Assembly (NCBI RefSeq): GCF_009911795.1
Contig: NZ_CP047898.1
Span: 3,720,001 to 3,784,000 of the forward strand
DNA from: Pseudarthrobacter psychrotolerans
GTDB lineage: Bacteria > Actinomycetota > Actinomycetes > Actinomycetales > Micrococcaceae
Direction: 5' to 3'
DNA: 64,000 nt
A program made the translations under genes and the position numbers. A model generated the notes under the pieces. It worked only from the letters and a program-made list of their open reading frames with translations. It searched no databases and had not been told where the DNA came from. Shown piece after piece: positions 17,773-28,172 of this stretch. The stretch's first letter is position 1; each line of letters starts with the position of its first letter.

Positions 17773-18372
17773 TCAGCGCACCTCAAGGATGAGACCCAGC
17801 AACCGTGCGGCGGCGGGACGGGCAGCGTGTTCCTCGGTCCATTGGGCCCTGGCCACTGCTTTGCTGACGGCCTGCGTGGTGATGCCGAGTTCCTGCGCCA
17901 CGGCCTTCTGCTGCCCGCGCACGCCCGGCGTCATGAGGTCCAGGACGCGCCATTCAGCCCCGGATCTGTCCCGCACAATGTGGCCCAAAAGCCGCAGCAC
18001 TGCCTCGGCTTCGTGGGCGACGTCCGCCAGCGGTCCTTCCACGGCAACCGGGATGCGTTCTTTGCTGTTCCGGAGCCGGTCCACCGCGCGCCGGGCATAG
18101 ATCAGGCCGTGGCCGGAGGCATCCTTGATCTGGTTGGGAAGCGGCTCGTTAACCGGCCCGACGCCGAGTCCCACGTACCAGGAGCCGCAGCGCAAGGCGA
18201 TCAGGGCGGCCTCCACGGCCTGGTGCGGGCAGTCCACAATGCCCTGGACTTCATCCTCCACAGACCGGTCGAAATCCAGGCGCGCGGGTATGTGCCGCAG
18301 GTCCTTCAGCAACTGAGGGACGCGGTCGCCGTCGCGCCGGCTATCGGTCTGGTTGATGGTCAACGTGAACAT
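17773..18372 (-). CDS. HTH DNA-binding protein of unknown family, divergent from phosphoketolase
   Basis: About 199 residues from the ATG at 18372 (a GTG at 18381 is also possible). Residues about 150-175 read GQQKAVAQELGITTQAVSKAVARAQW, a clear helix-turn-helix of the MarR/sigma-factor-like kind. The middle part has GSWYVGLGVGPVNEPLP and GHGLIYARRAVDRL, which recalls SatD-like proteins seen in actinobacteria; I am not certain. With only about 70 bp between them and opposite orientation, it may regulate the phosphoketolase gene. Confidence 0.65.
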   Translation of the reverse strand: MFTLTINQTDSRRDGDRVPQLLKDLRHIPARLDFDRSVEDEVQGIVDCPHQAVEAALIALRCGSWYVGLGVGPVNEPLPNQIKDASGHGLIYARRAVDRLRNSKERIPVAVEGPLADVAHEAEAVLRLLGHIVRDRSGAEWRVLDLMTPGVRGQQKAVAQELGITTQAVSKAVARAQWTEEHAARPAAARLLGLILEVR

Positions 18373-18439
18373 GTGAAACACAGACTACCGGTTAGCAGTT
18401 GGCCCAAGGCAAGTCGGAAAGGAGTCCCCAGGAGCAGGG

Positions 18440-20959
18440 TTGTGCAGCGCACCGATAGGTGTTGCGATGGAGGCTCAGCTGCCGACGGCGGCGCGCAGCT
18501 ACGTGAGGATGGTCATGGCCGGCAGCATGGGGCAGGACAACTTGGGGCAGGAAACACTGGACCTTGTGGACCGTTGGTGGCGGGCCGCGAACTACCTTTC
18601 CGTGGGACAGATCTACCTGCGCTCAAATCCGCTGCTGCGGGAACCCCTCGCCGCGGACCACACCAAATCCAGGCTCCTGGGCCACTGGGGCACCACTCCC
18701 GGGCTGAACTTTGTCTACGCACACCTGAACCGCGTGATCCGCCGCGACTCGCAGGAAATGCTCTTCGTTGCCGGCCCGGGCCATGGCGGTCCTGCTGTAG
18801 TGGCGAACGCCTGGCTCGAGGGCACGTACTCCGAAATCTACGGCCAGGTGGGCCCTGACGAGGCAGGAATGGCCGAACTCTTCCGCCAGTTTTCCTACCC
18901 CGGCGGCATTCCCAGCCACGCGGCGCCGGAGACCCCGGGGTCCATCAGCGAAGGCGGCGAACTCGGGTACGCGCTGGCTCACGCCTACGGGTCCGTGTTC
19001 GACAACCCCCAGCTGATCACCGCCGTCGTGATCGGCGACGGCGAGGCCGAAACGGGGCCGCTCGCGGCGAGCTGGCACTCGCACAACTTCCTGGATCCGG
19101 CCGCGGACGGTGCCGTCCTGCCCATCCTGCACCTGAACGGCTACAAGATCGCCAACCCCACCATCCTGGCGCGCATGCCGCAGGAACAGCTGGAGCAGCT
19201 GCTGCGCGGTTACGGCCACGAACCGTATTTCGTGACCGTCCATGACCCGGACAATACGGAGCAGGCGCACCGGGACTTCGCTGCCGCCGTCGACGCCTGC
19301 CTGGCCGGGATCCGCGCTATCCAGGACTCCCGCCGGGGCAAGGCGGGCAAGACTGGCGGGGCGGACGGGGAAGCGCACGACGGCGGCACTACAGCCGGTG
19401 CCCCCGGAAACGGCGCTGCGCCGCACTGGCCCATAATCGTGCTGCGCTCGCCCAAGGGCTGGACGGGGCCGCGGATAGTGGACGGGCTGCAGGTGGAGGG
19501 CACCTGGCGCAGCCACCAGGTCCCGCTGGCCGAAGTCCGCACCAACGGCGCCCACCTCAAGCAGCTGGAAGAGTGGCTGAAATCGTACCGCCCGGAGGAA
19601 CTGTTCGACGGCGACGGCCGGCTCCGGCCCGACGTCGCGACCAATACCCCAGCCGGGAACCTCCGGATGAGCGCCACCCCGCACGCCAACGGCGGGCTCC
19701 TTCGCACACCGCTGAAGCTGCCCGCCTACGCCGCCCACGCCGTCGACGTCGCGGAGCCGGGCACCGAACGGATCAGCCCCATGATCACGCTGGGCTCGTG
19801 GATGCGGGACGTCATTTCGCTGAACATGGAGAACTTCCGCCTTTTCGGGCCGGATGAGACGGCATCCAACCGGCTTCAGGCCGTCTACGAAGTGACCGAC
19901 AAGGTCTGGCAGTACCGGATTGACGACGTCGACGAGCACCTCGCGCGGTCCGGCCGGGTTTTGGAAGTCCTCAGCGAGCACCTGTGCCAGGGCTGGTTGG
20001 AAGGGTACCTCCTGACCGGCCGGCACGGGGTGTTCAGCTGTTACGAGGCCTTCATCCACATCGTGGATTCCATGTTCAACCAGCACGCCAAGTGGCTCAA
20101 GGTCCACCGCAAGCTACGGTGGCGCCAGCCCGTGGCGTCGCTGAACTATCTGCTGTCGTCCCATGTGTGGCAGCAGGATCACAATGGTTTTTCACACCAG
20201 GATCCTGGCTTCATCGACCACGCGGTGAACAAAAAAGCCGAGGTCATCCGCGTGTACCTGCCGCCGGACGTGAACACGCTGCTCTCGGTCATGGAGCACT
20301 GCCTGGCGTCCACCGATTACGTGAACATTGTGGTCAGCGGCAAGCAGCCATCGCCCACATGGCTGGGCCCGGCGGACGCGGCGAACCACTGCCGGCGGGG
20401 GCTGGGCATTTGGGAGTTCGCGGGTTCGGAGGTGCCGGGGGAGGACCCGGACGTTGTTCTGGCGTGTGCCGGGGATGTGCCCACGGTGGAAACGGTGGCT
20501 GCGGCCGAACTGTTGAAGCGGGGTGTCCCGGGGCTGAAGGTTCGGGTGGTCAACGTGGTTGACCTGATGCGGCTCCAGGACGTGAGTGAGCACCCGCACG
20601 GCCTTCCGGCGTCGGACTTTGACGGCATCTTTACCCCGGACAAACCGATCATCTTCGCCTACCACGGCTATCCGGCGTTGATCCACCGGCTGGCCTACCG
20701 CCGCACCAACCAGGAGGGCCTGCACGTGCGTGGCTACAAGGAGGAGGGAACCACCACAACCCCGTTCGACATGGCCATGCTCAACGGGATCGACCGCTTC
20801 CAGCTGGCCATCGACGCCATTGACCGCGTCCCCGGCCTGGCAGAAAAGCACTCGCTGCTGCGGCAGGACCTTCAGGACCGGCGGATCCAGGCCCGCGAAC
20901 ACACCCGCACGCACGGCGAGGACCCGGAGGAGATCCGGAACTGGGTGCTCAACGCCTGA
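18440..20959 (+). CDS. xfp: Phosphoketolase (xylulose 5-phosphate/fructose 6-phosphate)
   Basis: Thiamine diphosphate enzyme that splits xylulose 5-phosphate or fructose 6-phosphate with phosphate to acetyl phosphate, giving a bypass of glycolysis. 839 residues from GTG 18440 (preceded by CAGGAGCAGG) or 830 from ATG 18467. Typical blocks: [21 protein letters not shown] near residue 110, the diphosphate-binding [19 protein letters not shown] near 200, and [15 protein letters not shown] in the second half. A Gly/Ala-rich stretch of about 30 residues near 295-325 ([16 protein letters not shown]) is inserted before [12 protein letters not shown] and is longer than I expect. Confidence 0.93.
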   Translation: MCSAPIGVAMEAQLPTAARSYVRMVMAGSMGQDNLGQETLDLVDRWWRAANYLSVGQIYLRSNPLLREPLAADHTKSRLLGHWGTTPGLNFVYAHLNRVIRRDSQEMLFVAGPGHGGPAVVANAWLEGTYSEIYGQVGPDEAGMAELFRQFSYPGGIPSHAAPETPGSISEGGELGYALAHAYGSVFDNPQLITAVVIGDGEAETGPLAASWHSHNFLDPAADGAVLPILHLNGYKIANPTILARMPQEQLEQLLRGYGHEPYFVTVHDPDNTEQAHRDFAAAVDACLAGIRAIQDSRRGKAGKTGGADGEAHDGGTTAGAPGNGAAPHWPIIVLRSPKGWTGPRIVDGLQVEGTWRSHQVPLAEVRTNGAHLKQLEEWLKSYRPEELFDGDGRLRPDVATNTPAGNLRMSATPHANGGLLRTPLKLPAYAAHAVDVAEPGTERISPMITLGSWMRDVISLNMENFRLFGPDETASNRLQAVYEVTDKVWQYRIDDVDEHLARSGRVLEVLSEHLCQGWLEGYLLTGRHGVFSCYEAFIHIVDSMFNQHAKWLKVHRKLRWRQPVASLNYLLSSHVWQQDHNGFSHQDPGFIDHAVNKKAEVIRVYLPPDVNTLLSVMEHCLASTDYVNIVVSGKQPSPTWLGPADAANHCRRGLGIWEFAGSEVPGEDPDVVLACAGDVPTVETVAAAELLKRGVPGLKVRVVNVVDLMRLQDVSEHPHGLPASDFDGIFTPDKPIIFAYHGYPALIHRLAYRRTNQEGLHVRGYKEEGTTTTPFDMAMLNGIDRFQLAIDAIDRVPGLAEKHSLLRQDLQDRRIQAREHTRTHGEDPEEIRNWVLNA

Positions 20960-20965
20960 ATAAAG

Positions 20966-21030
20966 GCAACGCGGGGTCACTTACGGCCGGTCCGGTAGCC
21001 CAGGATGGGCGCGAAGTGACCCCGCGTTGC
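20966..21030. repeat. Long palindrome, family A copy 1
   Basis: GCAACGCGGGGTCACTT (20966-20982) pairs perfectly with AAGTGACCCCGCGTTGC (21014-21030), loop 31 nt containing ACGGCC at its start and GGATGGGCG near its end. It lies between the convergent phosphoketolase and esterase genes. Confidence 0.9.
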
Positions 21031-21042
21031 AGTCATGGCGCC

Positions 21043-22368
21043 TCACATCGAGCGGTACTCGAGCGCGCCGGGAATCCCGCCCGTCTCACCCAATCCGTCG
21101 CCGCGGGCAAAGTCAGCCCACAGCCAGCGCATCTGACGGCCCACGGCGTCGATCTCGTCCCAGGTTGCGCCCTTGAGGAGCCCGGCGGCGGCCCAGGTCT
21201 GTTGGTTTCCGAAGAGCAGCGGCAGGTCTACGGTGTGTGCGGCGCGGTAGAAGTTCCCGGGTGCACCCCAGGAGAGGACGTAGCTGTGGGCCTTGCCGCC
21301 GGCGCGGGCGTGGCGGCGGGCAAACTTCCGGGCTGCCCGGCCGTAGACCGCCTCCGTCACCGCCCAGTTAATGGCCCGCACGGCGGCCGCACCCAGCACC
21401 GGGACTTTGCCCAGAAGGCTGACCACGGGACTACGGGGAAGGAAGAGGCGGGCCTCGTCGGAAGTGTGCCCGATCAGCACTTCGATGCCCGGGGCCGTGG
21501 CGTTCCAGGCGGCCTCAATGCGTGATTCCGGTGGCAGCGGGGCGTGCCCGTACTGGGTGCCGAACGGCATGGCCGCCATCAGGCCGTATTTCCGGGCCAC
21601 CTGCGACACGTGGTCTTCGATGTCCACCACGTCCAGCATCGGGGTGTCTTCCGTGACGGCTTCGGCTGCGATGCCCATGGCACGGCTCATCTTGTGCCGG
21701 CCGCGGGTGATCCCCAACGGTGCACTCTGGATGATGGCCCGCTGGAACAGGGCCGGCGCCTCGGGCGTCGCCATGAGGTGGGCCACGGAATCGCCGCCTG
21801 CCGACTGCCCGAACGCGGTGACCCGCCCCGGGTCGCCGCCAAAGGCCGCGATGTTGCGCTGCACCCACCGGAACGCCTCCAGCTGGTCCAGGAGGCCGAG
21901 GTTCGCCGGCCGGCCGGTGCCGGTGGCCAGGTATCCGAACAGGCCCAGCCGGTAAGTCACGGAGACCACAATGACCCGGTTCTCGGACACCAGGGACTTG
22001 GCATCAAAGATCGCGAGGTCGCCGGATCCCGACGTGTAGGAACCGCCGTGCAGCCACACCATGACCGGGACCTGCTCGCCGTCGGCAAGCCCGGCCGGAA
22101 CGGTGATCGACAGGCGCTGGCAGTCCTCACTTCCGGGGAGTTCGCCATACCGGGTACCCAGGACGTCGTCCAGGAACGGAACGGGGCCCTGCGGGCAGGC
22201 CGGTGCGAGGGTGGTGGCGGCAAAGCCGGCAGTCCAATCGGACGCGGTCACCGGAGGTTGAAAACGGCCCGCGGTGGCGTAGGGGATGCCGGTGGCGCGA
22301 AGCACTGCACCGTCCTGCCACCCGGTGATTGGTCCGCACGGAGGATTAAACGAAGGCTCGGAACTCAC
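21043..22368 (-). CDS. Type-B carboxylesterase/lipase family hydrolase
   Basis: 441 residues, alpha/beta hydrolase. The oxyanion region is VPVMVWLHGGSYTSGSGD near residue 100 and the nucleophile elbow is FGQSAGGDSVAHLM near residue 188 with catalytic Ser. No signal peptide is visible, so it is probably cytosolic. The acid and histidine are expected near residues 300 and 385 (SYVLSWGAPGNF follows). Substrate unknown. The gene is flanked on both sides by copies of the same palindrome, unlike any other gene here. Confidence 0.88.
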   Translation of the reverse strand: MSSEPSFNPPCGPITGWQDGAVLRATGIPYATAGRFQPPVTASDWTAGFAATTLAPACPQGPVPFLDDVLGTRYGELPGSEDCQRLSITVPAGLADGEQVPVMVWLHGGSYTSGSGDLAIFDAKSLVSENRVIVVSVTYRLGLFGYLATGTGRPANLGLLDQLEAFRWVQRNIAAFGGDPGRVTAFGQSAGGDSVAHLMATPEAPALFQRAIIQSAPLGITRGRHKMSRAMGIAAEAVTEDTPMLDVVDIEDHVSQVARKYGLMAAMPFGTQYGHAPLPPESRIEAAWNATAPGIEVLIGHTSDEARLFLPRSPVVSLLGKVPVLGAAAVRAINWAVTEAVYGRAARKFARRHARAGGKAHSYVLSWGAPGNFYRAAHTVDLPLLFGNQQTWAAAGLLKGATWDEIDAVGRQMRWLWADFARGDGLGETGGIPGALEYRSM

Positions 22369-22408
22369 AGGGCAACGATTCCACAGAAACGCCGCGGCCG
22401 GTTAACGG

Positions 22409-22473
22409 GCAACGCGGGGTCACTTACGGCCCTTGTCCGCCGTCCGGATGGGCGTTAAGTGACCCCGCGTTGC
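22409..22473. repeat. Long palindrome, family A copy 2
   Basis: The same 17-nt arms as at 20966 (GCAACGCGGGGTCACTT and its complement), loop again 31 nt with shared ACGGCC and GGATGGGCG but differing in the middle. It lies between the esterase start and the end of ppa. Confidence 0.9.
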
Positions 22474-22489
22474 AGTTGCGGAGCGGTGG

Positions 22490-22977
22490 CTAGTGCGCTG
22501 CCGGCACGTAACGCTTGATGGAAGCTTCCAGCTCTGCCTCGGCGGCGGCGCGGTCGCCCCAGCCCTCAGCCTTGACCCACTTGCCCGGCTCCAGGTCCTT
22601 GTAACGGGTGAAGAAGTGCTCGATTTCCTTGATCAGGAATTCGCTGACATCGCTGATTTCCTGAATGTGGTCAAAGCGGGCGTCAACCGGGACGCACAGG
22701 ACCTTGGCGTCGCCGCCGCCGTCGTCGGTCATGTTGAAAACGCCGATGGGCGGGACTCAACAATGACGCCGGGGTGCAGGTCGAAGTCCTGCAGGAGCAC
22801 CAGTGCATCCAGCGGATCGCCGTCTTCGCCCAGGGTGTTCTCGAAGAACCCGTAGTGCGTGGGGTACTGCATGGAGGTGAAGAGGACGCGGTCCAGGCGG
22901 ACGCGGCCGGTCTCGTGGTCAACTTCGTACTTGACTCGTGATCCCTTGGGGATCTCGATGGTCACGTCGTGCTTCAT
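22490..22977 (-). CDS. ppa: Inorganic pyrophosphatase, interrupted by a one-base deletion
   Basis: Hydrolyses pyrophosphate to drive biosynthesis; normally essential. Residues 1-75 ([42 protein letters not shown] with metal-binding Asp) are in one frame, and the remainder ([33 protein letters not shown]) in another. Adding one C to the run at 22748-22750 gives the expected [15 protein letters not shown] join. The combined length of about 163 residues is normal for the family. Because loss of ppa should not be tolerated, I read this as a sequencing or assembly error. Confidence 0.88.
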
Positions 22978-23131
22978 GGAATGCTCCTCGGCAATTGCAG
23001 GGGGTTCGCGGCACAGGAGACGAACAACAAAAAGGAGTGTCGGTGCCGCCGACTACTATTGAGGATATAGCGAGAGGCCCAGGTTTCAGGAACTTGCGGG
23101 GAAATTTCAGGACTTGAGGACCAGCACCAAC

Positions 23132-24614
23132 ATGAAGGAAACATCCGGCGCCGGCGCGTTCCGGCGCACGGTTCAGCGCGGGCTGCAGGCCTGGCCCACC
23201 GCGCTGCTCTTGGCCGTGATCGTCATCCTGGCACTCCCCGCCGTATGGCTGGTTGCCCCTGCTTTCGTCGTCCCGCCGCCAGTTTCGGCGCCTGTGGTGC
23301 CCGCCTGGCAACAGGCCCCACCGCGCTTTCCGTCCGGCAGGGCCTGGCTCCGCTCACGGAGTCGGCGCCCGTGCCGCTGCCCTCCGCCGTGGCCGCGCAG
23401 TTGGACACCTTGTTAAAGCCCGACGGCGATGGCAGCTTCACGGGGCTGGTCCAGGATGCGCTCACTGGCCAGGTCCTGTTTGACCGGGGCGGTTCGGAGA
23501 GCCGGATCCCCGCCTCCAATATGAAGCTGCTCACCGCGGTGGCCGCCCTCCGGGCAATCGGGCCGGACCGCCGTTTCAGCACCAGGGTTCTGGCCGGATC
23601 AGATGCCAACCAGGTGGTGCTGACCGGCGGCGGCGATGTCCTCTTGAGCGTCGGAGAATCAGCGCCTAACCAGGTCATGGGCCACGCCGGCCTGGCCACG
23701 CTGGCCACCGCCACCGTGAACGCGCTCCAGGCCAATGGAACAACCGGCGAGCTGAAGGTCCTGGTGGACGACTCCCTATTCAGCGGCCCAACGCTGAACC
23801 CCGCGTGGGCTGACGGGGACGTTGCGGCGGGCGAAGTGGCCCGCTGTACCCTCTGGCGCTGAACTCGGCGCGCTTTGACCCGGCCGTGACCACTGGCACG
23901 CGCCCACAGGACTCAGCAATCACCGCCGCGGAGGCGTTTTCCGCGCGGCTCAAGGCGGCAGGTGCTGCTGCCGGAATCACGGTAGCGGCCGTCGTCGAAC
24001 GTTACACCGCGCCTTCAGGCGATGCGCCCCCCGCAGAAGAGCCGGCGGTCCTGGCCGAGGTCCAGTCCGCCACGGTGGGCCAGCAGGTGGACCTTATGCT
24101 GCAGACCTCGGACAACTACCTGGCGGAGGTCCTGGGCCGGATGGCTGCGTCGGCGGCGGGGGAGCCCGCCGGCAACGACGGCGCCACCGCGGCAGTCCGT
24201 GCCCAACTCGCGGCCCTGGGGATCCCCACGGCCGCGATGAGGCTGGCGGACGTGTCCGGGCTGGCGCTGGACAACCAGGTCTCCGCGCGCCAGTTCGTGG
24301 AAGTGGTGCGTGCCATCACCACCGGGGCCGATACCCGTTTGCGGGCTGCGCTGGATGGATTTCCGGTCGCGGGGCTGACCGGAACACTGGACGCCCGGTA
24401 TGTGAATAACGCCACGGCCCGCGGTGCCGGCCTGGTTCGGGCCAAGACCGGGACCCTGAACTCAGTGATCGCACTCAGCGGGTACGTGGTTGACGCCGAC
24501 GGCCGGCTCCTGGTCTTCTCCTTTATCGGCAACGGTCTGAAGCCTGGCGTGGCCGGGAACCGGGACGCCCTGGACCGGGCCGCCACGGCGCTCGCCGCCT
24601 GCGGCTGCCGGTAA
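23132..24614 (+). CDS. dacB: D-alanyl-D-alanine carboxypeptidase/endopeptidase (PBP4 type), two frameshifts
   Basis: Low-molecular-weight penicillin-binding protein that trims peptidoglycan outside the cell. An N-terminal membrane signal (TALLLAVIVILALPAVWLV) is in the first frame; the SxxK motif IPASNMKLLTAVAAL in the second; SxN (TSDNYLAE) and KTG (RAKTGTLNS) in the third. One C is missing near 23301-23306 and one in the CCC at 23840-23842 (restoring AAGEVAPLYPLALNS). With both restored it is about 490 residues, normal for the family. Divergent from ppa. Confidence 0.86.
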
Positions 24615-24627
24615 CGCTGGCAACCCG

Positions 24628-24834
24628 CTAGAAAATAGGGACATCGCCGGAACTGGCGGCAGGAGTTGCTTGTCTCGGCGCTGAAACCGAGGACTCCCCG
24701 GACTCCGGAACCGCAGCCACGGCGGACGTTGCGGTGGTGCCCAGAAGTGCGGCCATCACGACGGCGGCGACCACCGACTTCCACCCACTGCGGGGTCCGG
24801 GGGACAGGGGAGGGATGGGGCGGTGCGGGATCAT
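24628..24834 (-). CDS. Small secreted protein (68 aa)
   Basis: Not recognised. The ATG at 24834 follows CCAGGAGAACCCC. A basic, proline-rich N-terminus leads to a hydrophobic stretch VVAAVVMAALLGTTATSAVAA, a plausible signal peptide with AVAA cleavage, leaving only about 30 mature residues rich in Ser, Ala and Glu. It converges on dacB, 13 bp apart. Confidence 0.55.
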   Translation of the reverse strand: MIPHRPIPPLSPGPRSGWKSVVAAVVMAALLGTTATSAVAAVPESGESSVSAPRQATPAASSGDVPIF

Positions 24835-25007
24835 GGGGTTCTCCTGGATGCGGGGCGGTTCTGCTGTCACTACTGTGCCCGCGCGTGTTAGCAGGGCGCA
24901 TTCGGCATCCTGTGCGCTGGCTGTGCCTGCGGCTATTGTGCCTGGCGGCCTTTCGCCGGTCAGCGAACTTAAGGACCATCCGCTGTCCGCTGTGATGTGA
25001 TGGGGCT

Positions 25008-26141
25008 ATGGAGTCCACTGCGCGTGATTCGTCAGCCCCGGCATCATCCAGCCCGGCCCAGGCCCTGATCAACTGGGACCTGGCCGCGTCCACCGCGGCC
25101 CGGCTGGCCTCTGCAGGGCCCACCCTCAACTCGGCGGAAATCGGCGAAGCCGTGGACAGCTTGCGCCGCTTGGCGGACGCCTCCGTCCCGCACGTCCACG
25201 AAATCACGGGCCTCGAAGCCGCACGGGATCTCCGCGACTCCGAGGTTCTGGTTGTTGACCGGGCCAGCTGGGCCAAGGCCAACACGCAGAGCTTCGCAGT
25301 GATGCTCAAACCCGCCATGGAAAAAATGCTCGAAAGCCGCCGCGGCAACGTCAGCCCGGCGGCGGCCAGCGTCAGCGGCGCCATCACGGGCAGCCAACTC
25401 GGCGCTGTCCTGGCGTTCCTGTCCAGCAAAGTCCTGGGCCAGTACGATCCGTTCGCCGCTCTCGCCGAAGGCTCCAAAGCGCCCGCGGCCGGCCGGCTGC
25501 TGCTTGTGGCGCCCAACATCGTGGCCGTGGAACGCGAGCTCAACGTCGCGCCGGAGGATTTCAGGCTCTGGGTCTGCCTGCACGAACAGACGCACCGCGT
25601 GCAGTTCGCGGCCGCGCCGTGGCTTCGCCACCACATGCTTTCCGAGATCGACAACCTCAGCGGGCACCTGCTGGGCAACGTTGATTCGCTGATGGAGCGT
25701 GCGTCCGCCGCAGCGCGTTCCCTCAAGGACCGGACCGCCACGGGCAACACGCCAGGCCGCGGCGCCATCCTGGACCTGCTGCAGAACCCCGAGGAAAAGG
25801 CGTCGCTGTCCCACCTGACGGCAGTGATGAGCCTGTTGGAGGGGCACGCCAACGTGGTGATGGACGCCGTCGACGCCAGCATCGTCCCCTCCGTCAGGAC
25901 CATCCGGCAGCGCTTCACCGACCGTGGCAAGGACCGCGGCGTGATCGAGAAATTCATCCGCAATCTCCTGGGCCTGGACGCCAAGATGCGCCAGTATTCC
26001 GACGGCGCCAAGTTTGTCCGCGCGGTCGTGGCTGTTGTCGGCATGGAGGGCTTCAACCGGGTATGGGAGTCTGCGGACAACCTCCCCACCGAGCCCGAAA
26101 TCCACGATCCCAAGCTGTGGGTTGACCGGATGGGCCTCTAG
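25008..26141 (+). CDS. Zinc-dependent metalloprotease-like protein (DUF2342)
   Basis: 377 residues, member of the actinobacterial family often named after coenzyme F420 biosynthesis, though no such role is shown. The zinc motif H-E-x-x-H is in CLHEQTHRVQFAAAPWL near residue 178; a second conserved glutamate lies in MSLLEGHANVVMDAVD near 282. No signal peptide, so probably cytosolic. It abuts tilS, whose start codon follows its stop directly, as in many relatives. Confidence 0.88.
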   Translation: MESTARDSSAPASSSPAQALINWDLAASTAARLASAGPTLNSAEIGEAVDSLRRLADASVPHVHEITGLEAARDLRDSEVLVVDRASWAKANTQSFAVMLKPAMEKMLESRRGNVSPAAASVSGAITGSQLGAVLAFLSSKVLGQYDPFAALAEGSKAPAAGRLLLVAPNIVAVERELNVAPEDFRLWVCLHEQTHRVQFAAAPWLRHHMLSEIDNLSGHLLGNVDSLMERASAAARSLKDRTATGNTPGRGAILDLLQNPEEKASLSHLTAVMSLLEGHANVVMDAVDASIVPSVRTIRQRFTDRGKDRGVIEKFIRNLLGLDAKMRQYSDGAKFVRAVVAVVGMEGFNRVWESADNLPTEPEIHDPKLWVDRMGL

Positions 26142-27326
26142 GTGCCGCACGCCCCAGAGGTGCCGCACGCTCCAAACCTTCCGGACACCCGCACGGCTTC
26201 AAGCGGACGACGACGGCCAGGCCGGCTCGCGCCCGTCGTCGGCAAGGCGCGCAAAATGGTCCAGAACGCCCTGGCGGATGCCGGCTATCCGGCGCATGTG
26301 CTGGTGGCCTGCAGCGGTGGCCCGGATTCGATGGCCCTCGCGGCGGTGGCAGCCTATTTCGCCCGACGCGGCCACGTTGACGGGCGCCCGCTGACGGTCG
26401 GCGCCGTGGTGGTTGACCACCAGCTGCAGGAGGGCTCGGCCCGGGTGGCTGCCGCCGCCGTCCAGGCACTCGAGGAACTGGGCCTCTCTCCGGTGGATCT
26501 CCGGACCGTTACCGTCGCCAGCACCGGGATGGGCCCGGAGGCTGCCGCCCGGGATGCCCGCCACGCAGCGTTGGAGGCCGCGGCCCGGGAGCACGGAGCC
26601 GCCGCGATCCTGCTCGGCCACACCCTGGACGACCAAGCCGAACAGGTCCTGCTGGGCCTTGCCCGCGGCTCAGGCACGCGTTCACTGGCTGGAATGCGGC
26701 CTGCCCGTGGCCTGTTGCTCCGGCCGTTCCTGGGCCTGCGCCGCGCGGATACCCTGGAGATCTGCGACGTCGAGGATGTCGAGCCCTGGCATGATCCCAG
26801 CAATTCCGACCCGTCGTTTGCCCGCTCCCGGACCCGGGTGGAGGTGCTACCGCTGCTGGAGGAAAAACTCGGGCCCGGCGTGGCTGAATCGCTGGCCCGG
26901 ACAGCGTCCATCCTGCAGCTGGACGCCGACTATCTGGAGGACGTGGCAGATCGCACATTTGCCGCTCTGGCCGAGCGGTCCGGGCTGGAGATCAGCCTCC
27001 CGGAGGGGGCCCTGGGGGAACTTTCCCCGGCCATCAGGTTCCGGGTCATAGCCAAGGCAGCGGCCGACGTCGGGGGTCAGCAGCCCAGCTATCAGCGCCT
27101 TCTGGCGGCGGAAGCGCTGCTGCGGCGGCAGGGTTCGGCCGGTCCCGTGGAGCTGCCCGGCGGGGTCAGCGTGTACCGGCTCTCCCTCGCCGAGCTGGCC
27201 CACAGGGACGCTGCGGCAGGGCATCCAGGGACCCCGGACGGGCCCGACGGCGGGGCCCCCGTTCCCCGCGAAGCGGCCCGCTGTGGGAAGCTAGTATTCC
27301 GGCCTCAAAAACCGCCCCAAGAATAG
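26142..27326 (+). CDS. tilS: tRNA(Ile)-lysidine synthetase
   Basis: Modifies C34 of tRNA-Ile(CAU) to lysidine using ATP and lysine, so that AUA is read as Ile. 394 residues from GTG 26142. The PP-loop [16 protein letters not shown] is near residue 50, [19 protein letters not shown] near 165 and [15 protein letters not shown] near 215, all diagnostic. The first 35 residues are poorly conserved, and the gene may start further in. The first 36 nt are an imperfect 18-bp tandem repeat (GTGCCGCACGC). Confidence 0.93.
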   Translation: MPHAPEVPHAPNLPDTRTASSGRRRPGRLAPVVGKARKMVQNALADAGYPAHVLVACSGGPDSMALAAVAAYFARRGHVDGRPLTVGAVVVDHQLQEGSARVAAAAVQALEELGLSPVDLRTVTVASTGMGPEAAARDARHAALEAAAREHGAAAILLGHTLDDQAEQVLLGLARGSGTRSLAGMRPARGLLLRPFLGLRRADTLEICDVEDVEPWHDPSNSDPSFARSRTRVEVLPLLEEKLGPGVAESLARTASILQLDADYLEDVADRTFAALAERSGLEISLPEGALGELSPAIRFRVIAKAAADVGGQQPSYQRLLAAEALLRRQGSAGPVELPGGVSVYRLSLAELAHRDAAAGHPGTPDGPDGGAPVPREAARCGKLVFRPQKPPQE

Positions 27327-27357
27327 TCGCACCCCCGCATCTACACAGGAGCCATTG

Positions 27358-27909
27358 GTGGATTCAAACGACGTCCAGGCAGACCTCAAGCACGTTCTCT
27401 ACACCAAGGAACAAATCCAACAGCGGATCGGCGAGCTCGCTGCGCAGATCGACAAGGACTACGAAGGCCGCGAAATCCTTCTGGTCGGTGTGCTCAAGGG
27501 TGCTGTGATGGTCATGGCCGACCTCGCCCGCGCGCTCCACAGCCACGTTTCGATGGACTGGATGGCGGTGTCCTCCTACGGCTCCGGGACCCAGTCCTCG
27601 GGTGTTGTCCGGATCCTCAAGGACCTGGACACGGACCTGATGGGCAAGGATGTCCTGATCGTCGAAGACATCATCGATTCCGGCCTGACCCTGTCCTGGC
27701 TCAAGACCAACCTGGAATCCCGCGGCACCGCATCCGTGGAGATCTGCACTGCCTTCCGTAAGCCCACGGCTGCCAAGGTGCAGATCGACGTCAAGTACGT
27801 CGGCTACGACATCCCCAACGAGTTCGTGGTGGGCTACGGCCTGGACTACGCCGAGAGGTACCGCAACCTGGACTTCGTGGGCACCCTCGCCCCGCACGTT
27901 TACGAGTAA
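27358..27909 (+). CDS. hpt: Hypoxanthine phosphoribosyltransferase
   Basis: Salvages hypoxanthine (and guanine) with PRPP. 183 residues from GTG 27358, which has GGAG 7 nt upstream; a TTG at 27355 is possible. The PRPP-binding loop [17 protein letters not shown] is near residue 98, [16 protein letters not shown] near 43, and the C-terminal purine-binding [18 protein letters not shown]. Usual place after tilS and before ftsH. Confidence 0.95.
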   Translation: MDSNDVQADLKHVLYTKEQIQQRIGELAAQIDKDYEGREILLVGVLKGAVMVMADLARALHSHVSMDWMAVSSYGSGTQSSGVVRILKDLDTDLMGKDVLIVEDIIDSGLTLSWLKTNLESRGTASVEICTAFRKPTAAKVQIDVKYVGYDIPNEFVVGYGLDYAERYRNLDFVGTLAPHVYE

Positions 27910-27925
27910 AGATTTACGCACGGTA

Positions 27926-27966
27926 ATGCCGGCGGCGGCCGCTTCGGAGGCCGCCGCCGGCATTTA
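27926..27966 (+). terminator. Rho-independent type hairpin after hpt
   Basis: ATGCCGGCGGCGGCC pairs with GGCCGCCGCCGGCAT around an 8-nt loop, followed by TTT. A 15-bp perfect stem 16 nt after the hpt stop. Confidence 0.85.
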
Positions 27967-28139
27967 AGCTGCCGAACCTACGAGCGGAGGACTGCTCGCC
28001 GCTCTACGGGGTGAGCTCAGGCCCAGAACGTGTAGAGCACCGGGCCCAGCGACTTCCAGATGTCCGTCCGGGTGACAGGTAGCGGTGCTTGATCAGGGTC
28101 GCCCGCCGGCACTACCGGGATGACGCTGGACGGCCTATC

Positions 28140-28158
28140 TTGGTCTGACACAGACCAA
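28140..28158. promoter_or_regulatory. Perfect inverted repeat upstream of a small gene
   Basis: TTGGTCTG-ACA-CAGACCAA ends 14 nt before the ATG at 28173, overlapping the expected transcription start; it is either an operator or a leader hairpin. Confidence 0.55.
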
Positions 28159-28172
28159 CGGAAGGAACAACG

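Noticed and set aside
17568..17786. 72-residue minus-strand frame in the LacI/HTH gap
   Set aside because: No ribosome site, no family, composition like random high-GC sequence.
24116..26113. 665-residue open frame antisense to dacB and the DUF2342 gene
   Set aside because: Crosses two real genes and their promoter region; low-complexity Ser/Arg-rich composition of a shadow frame.
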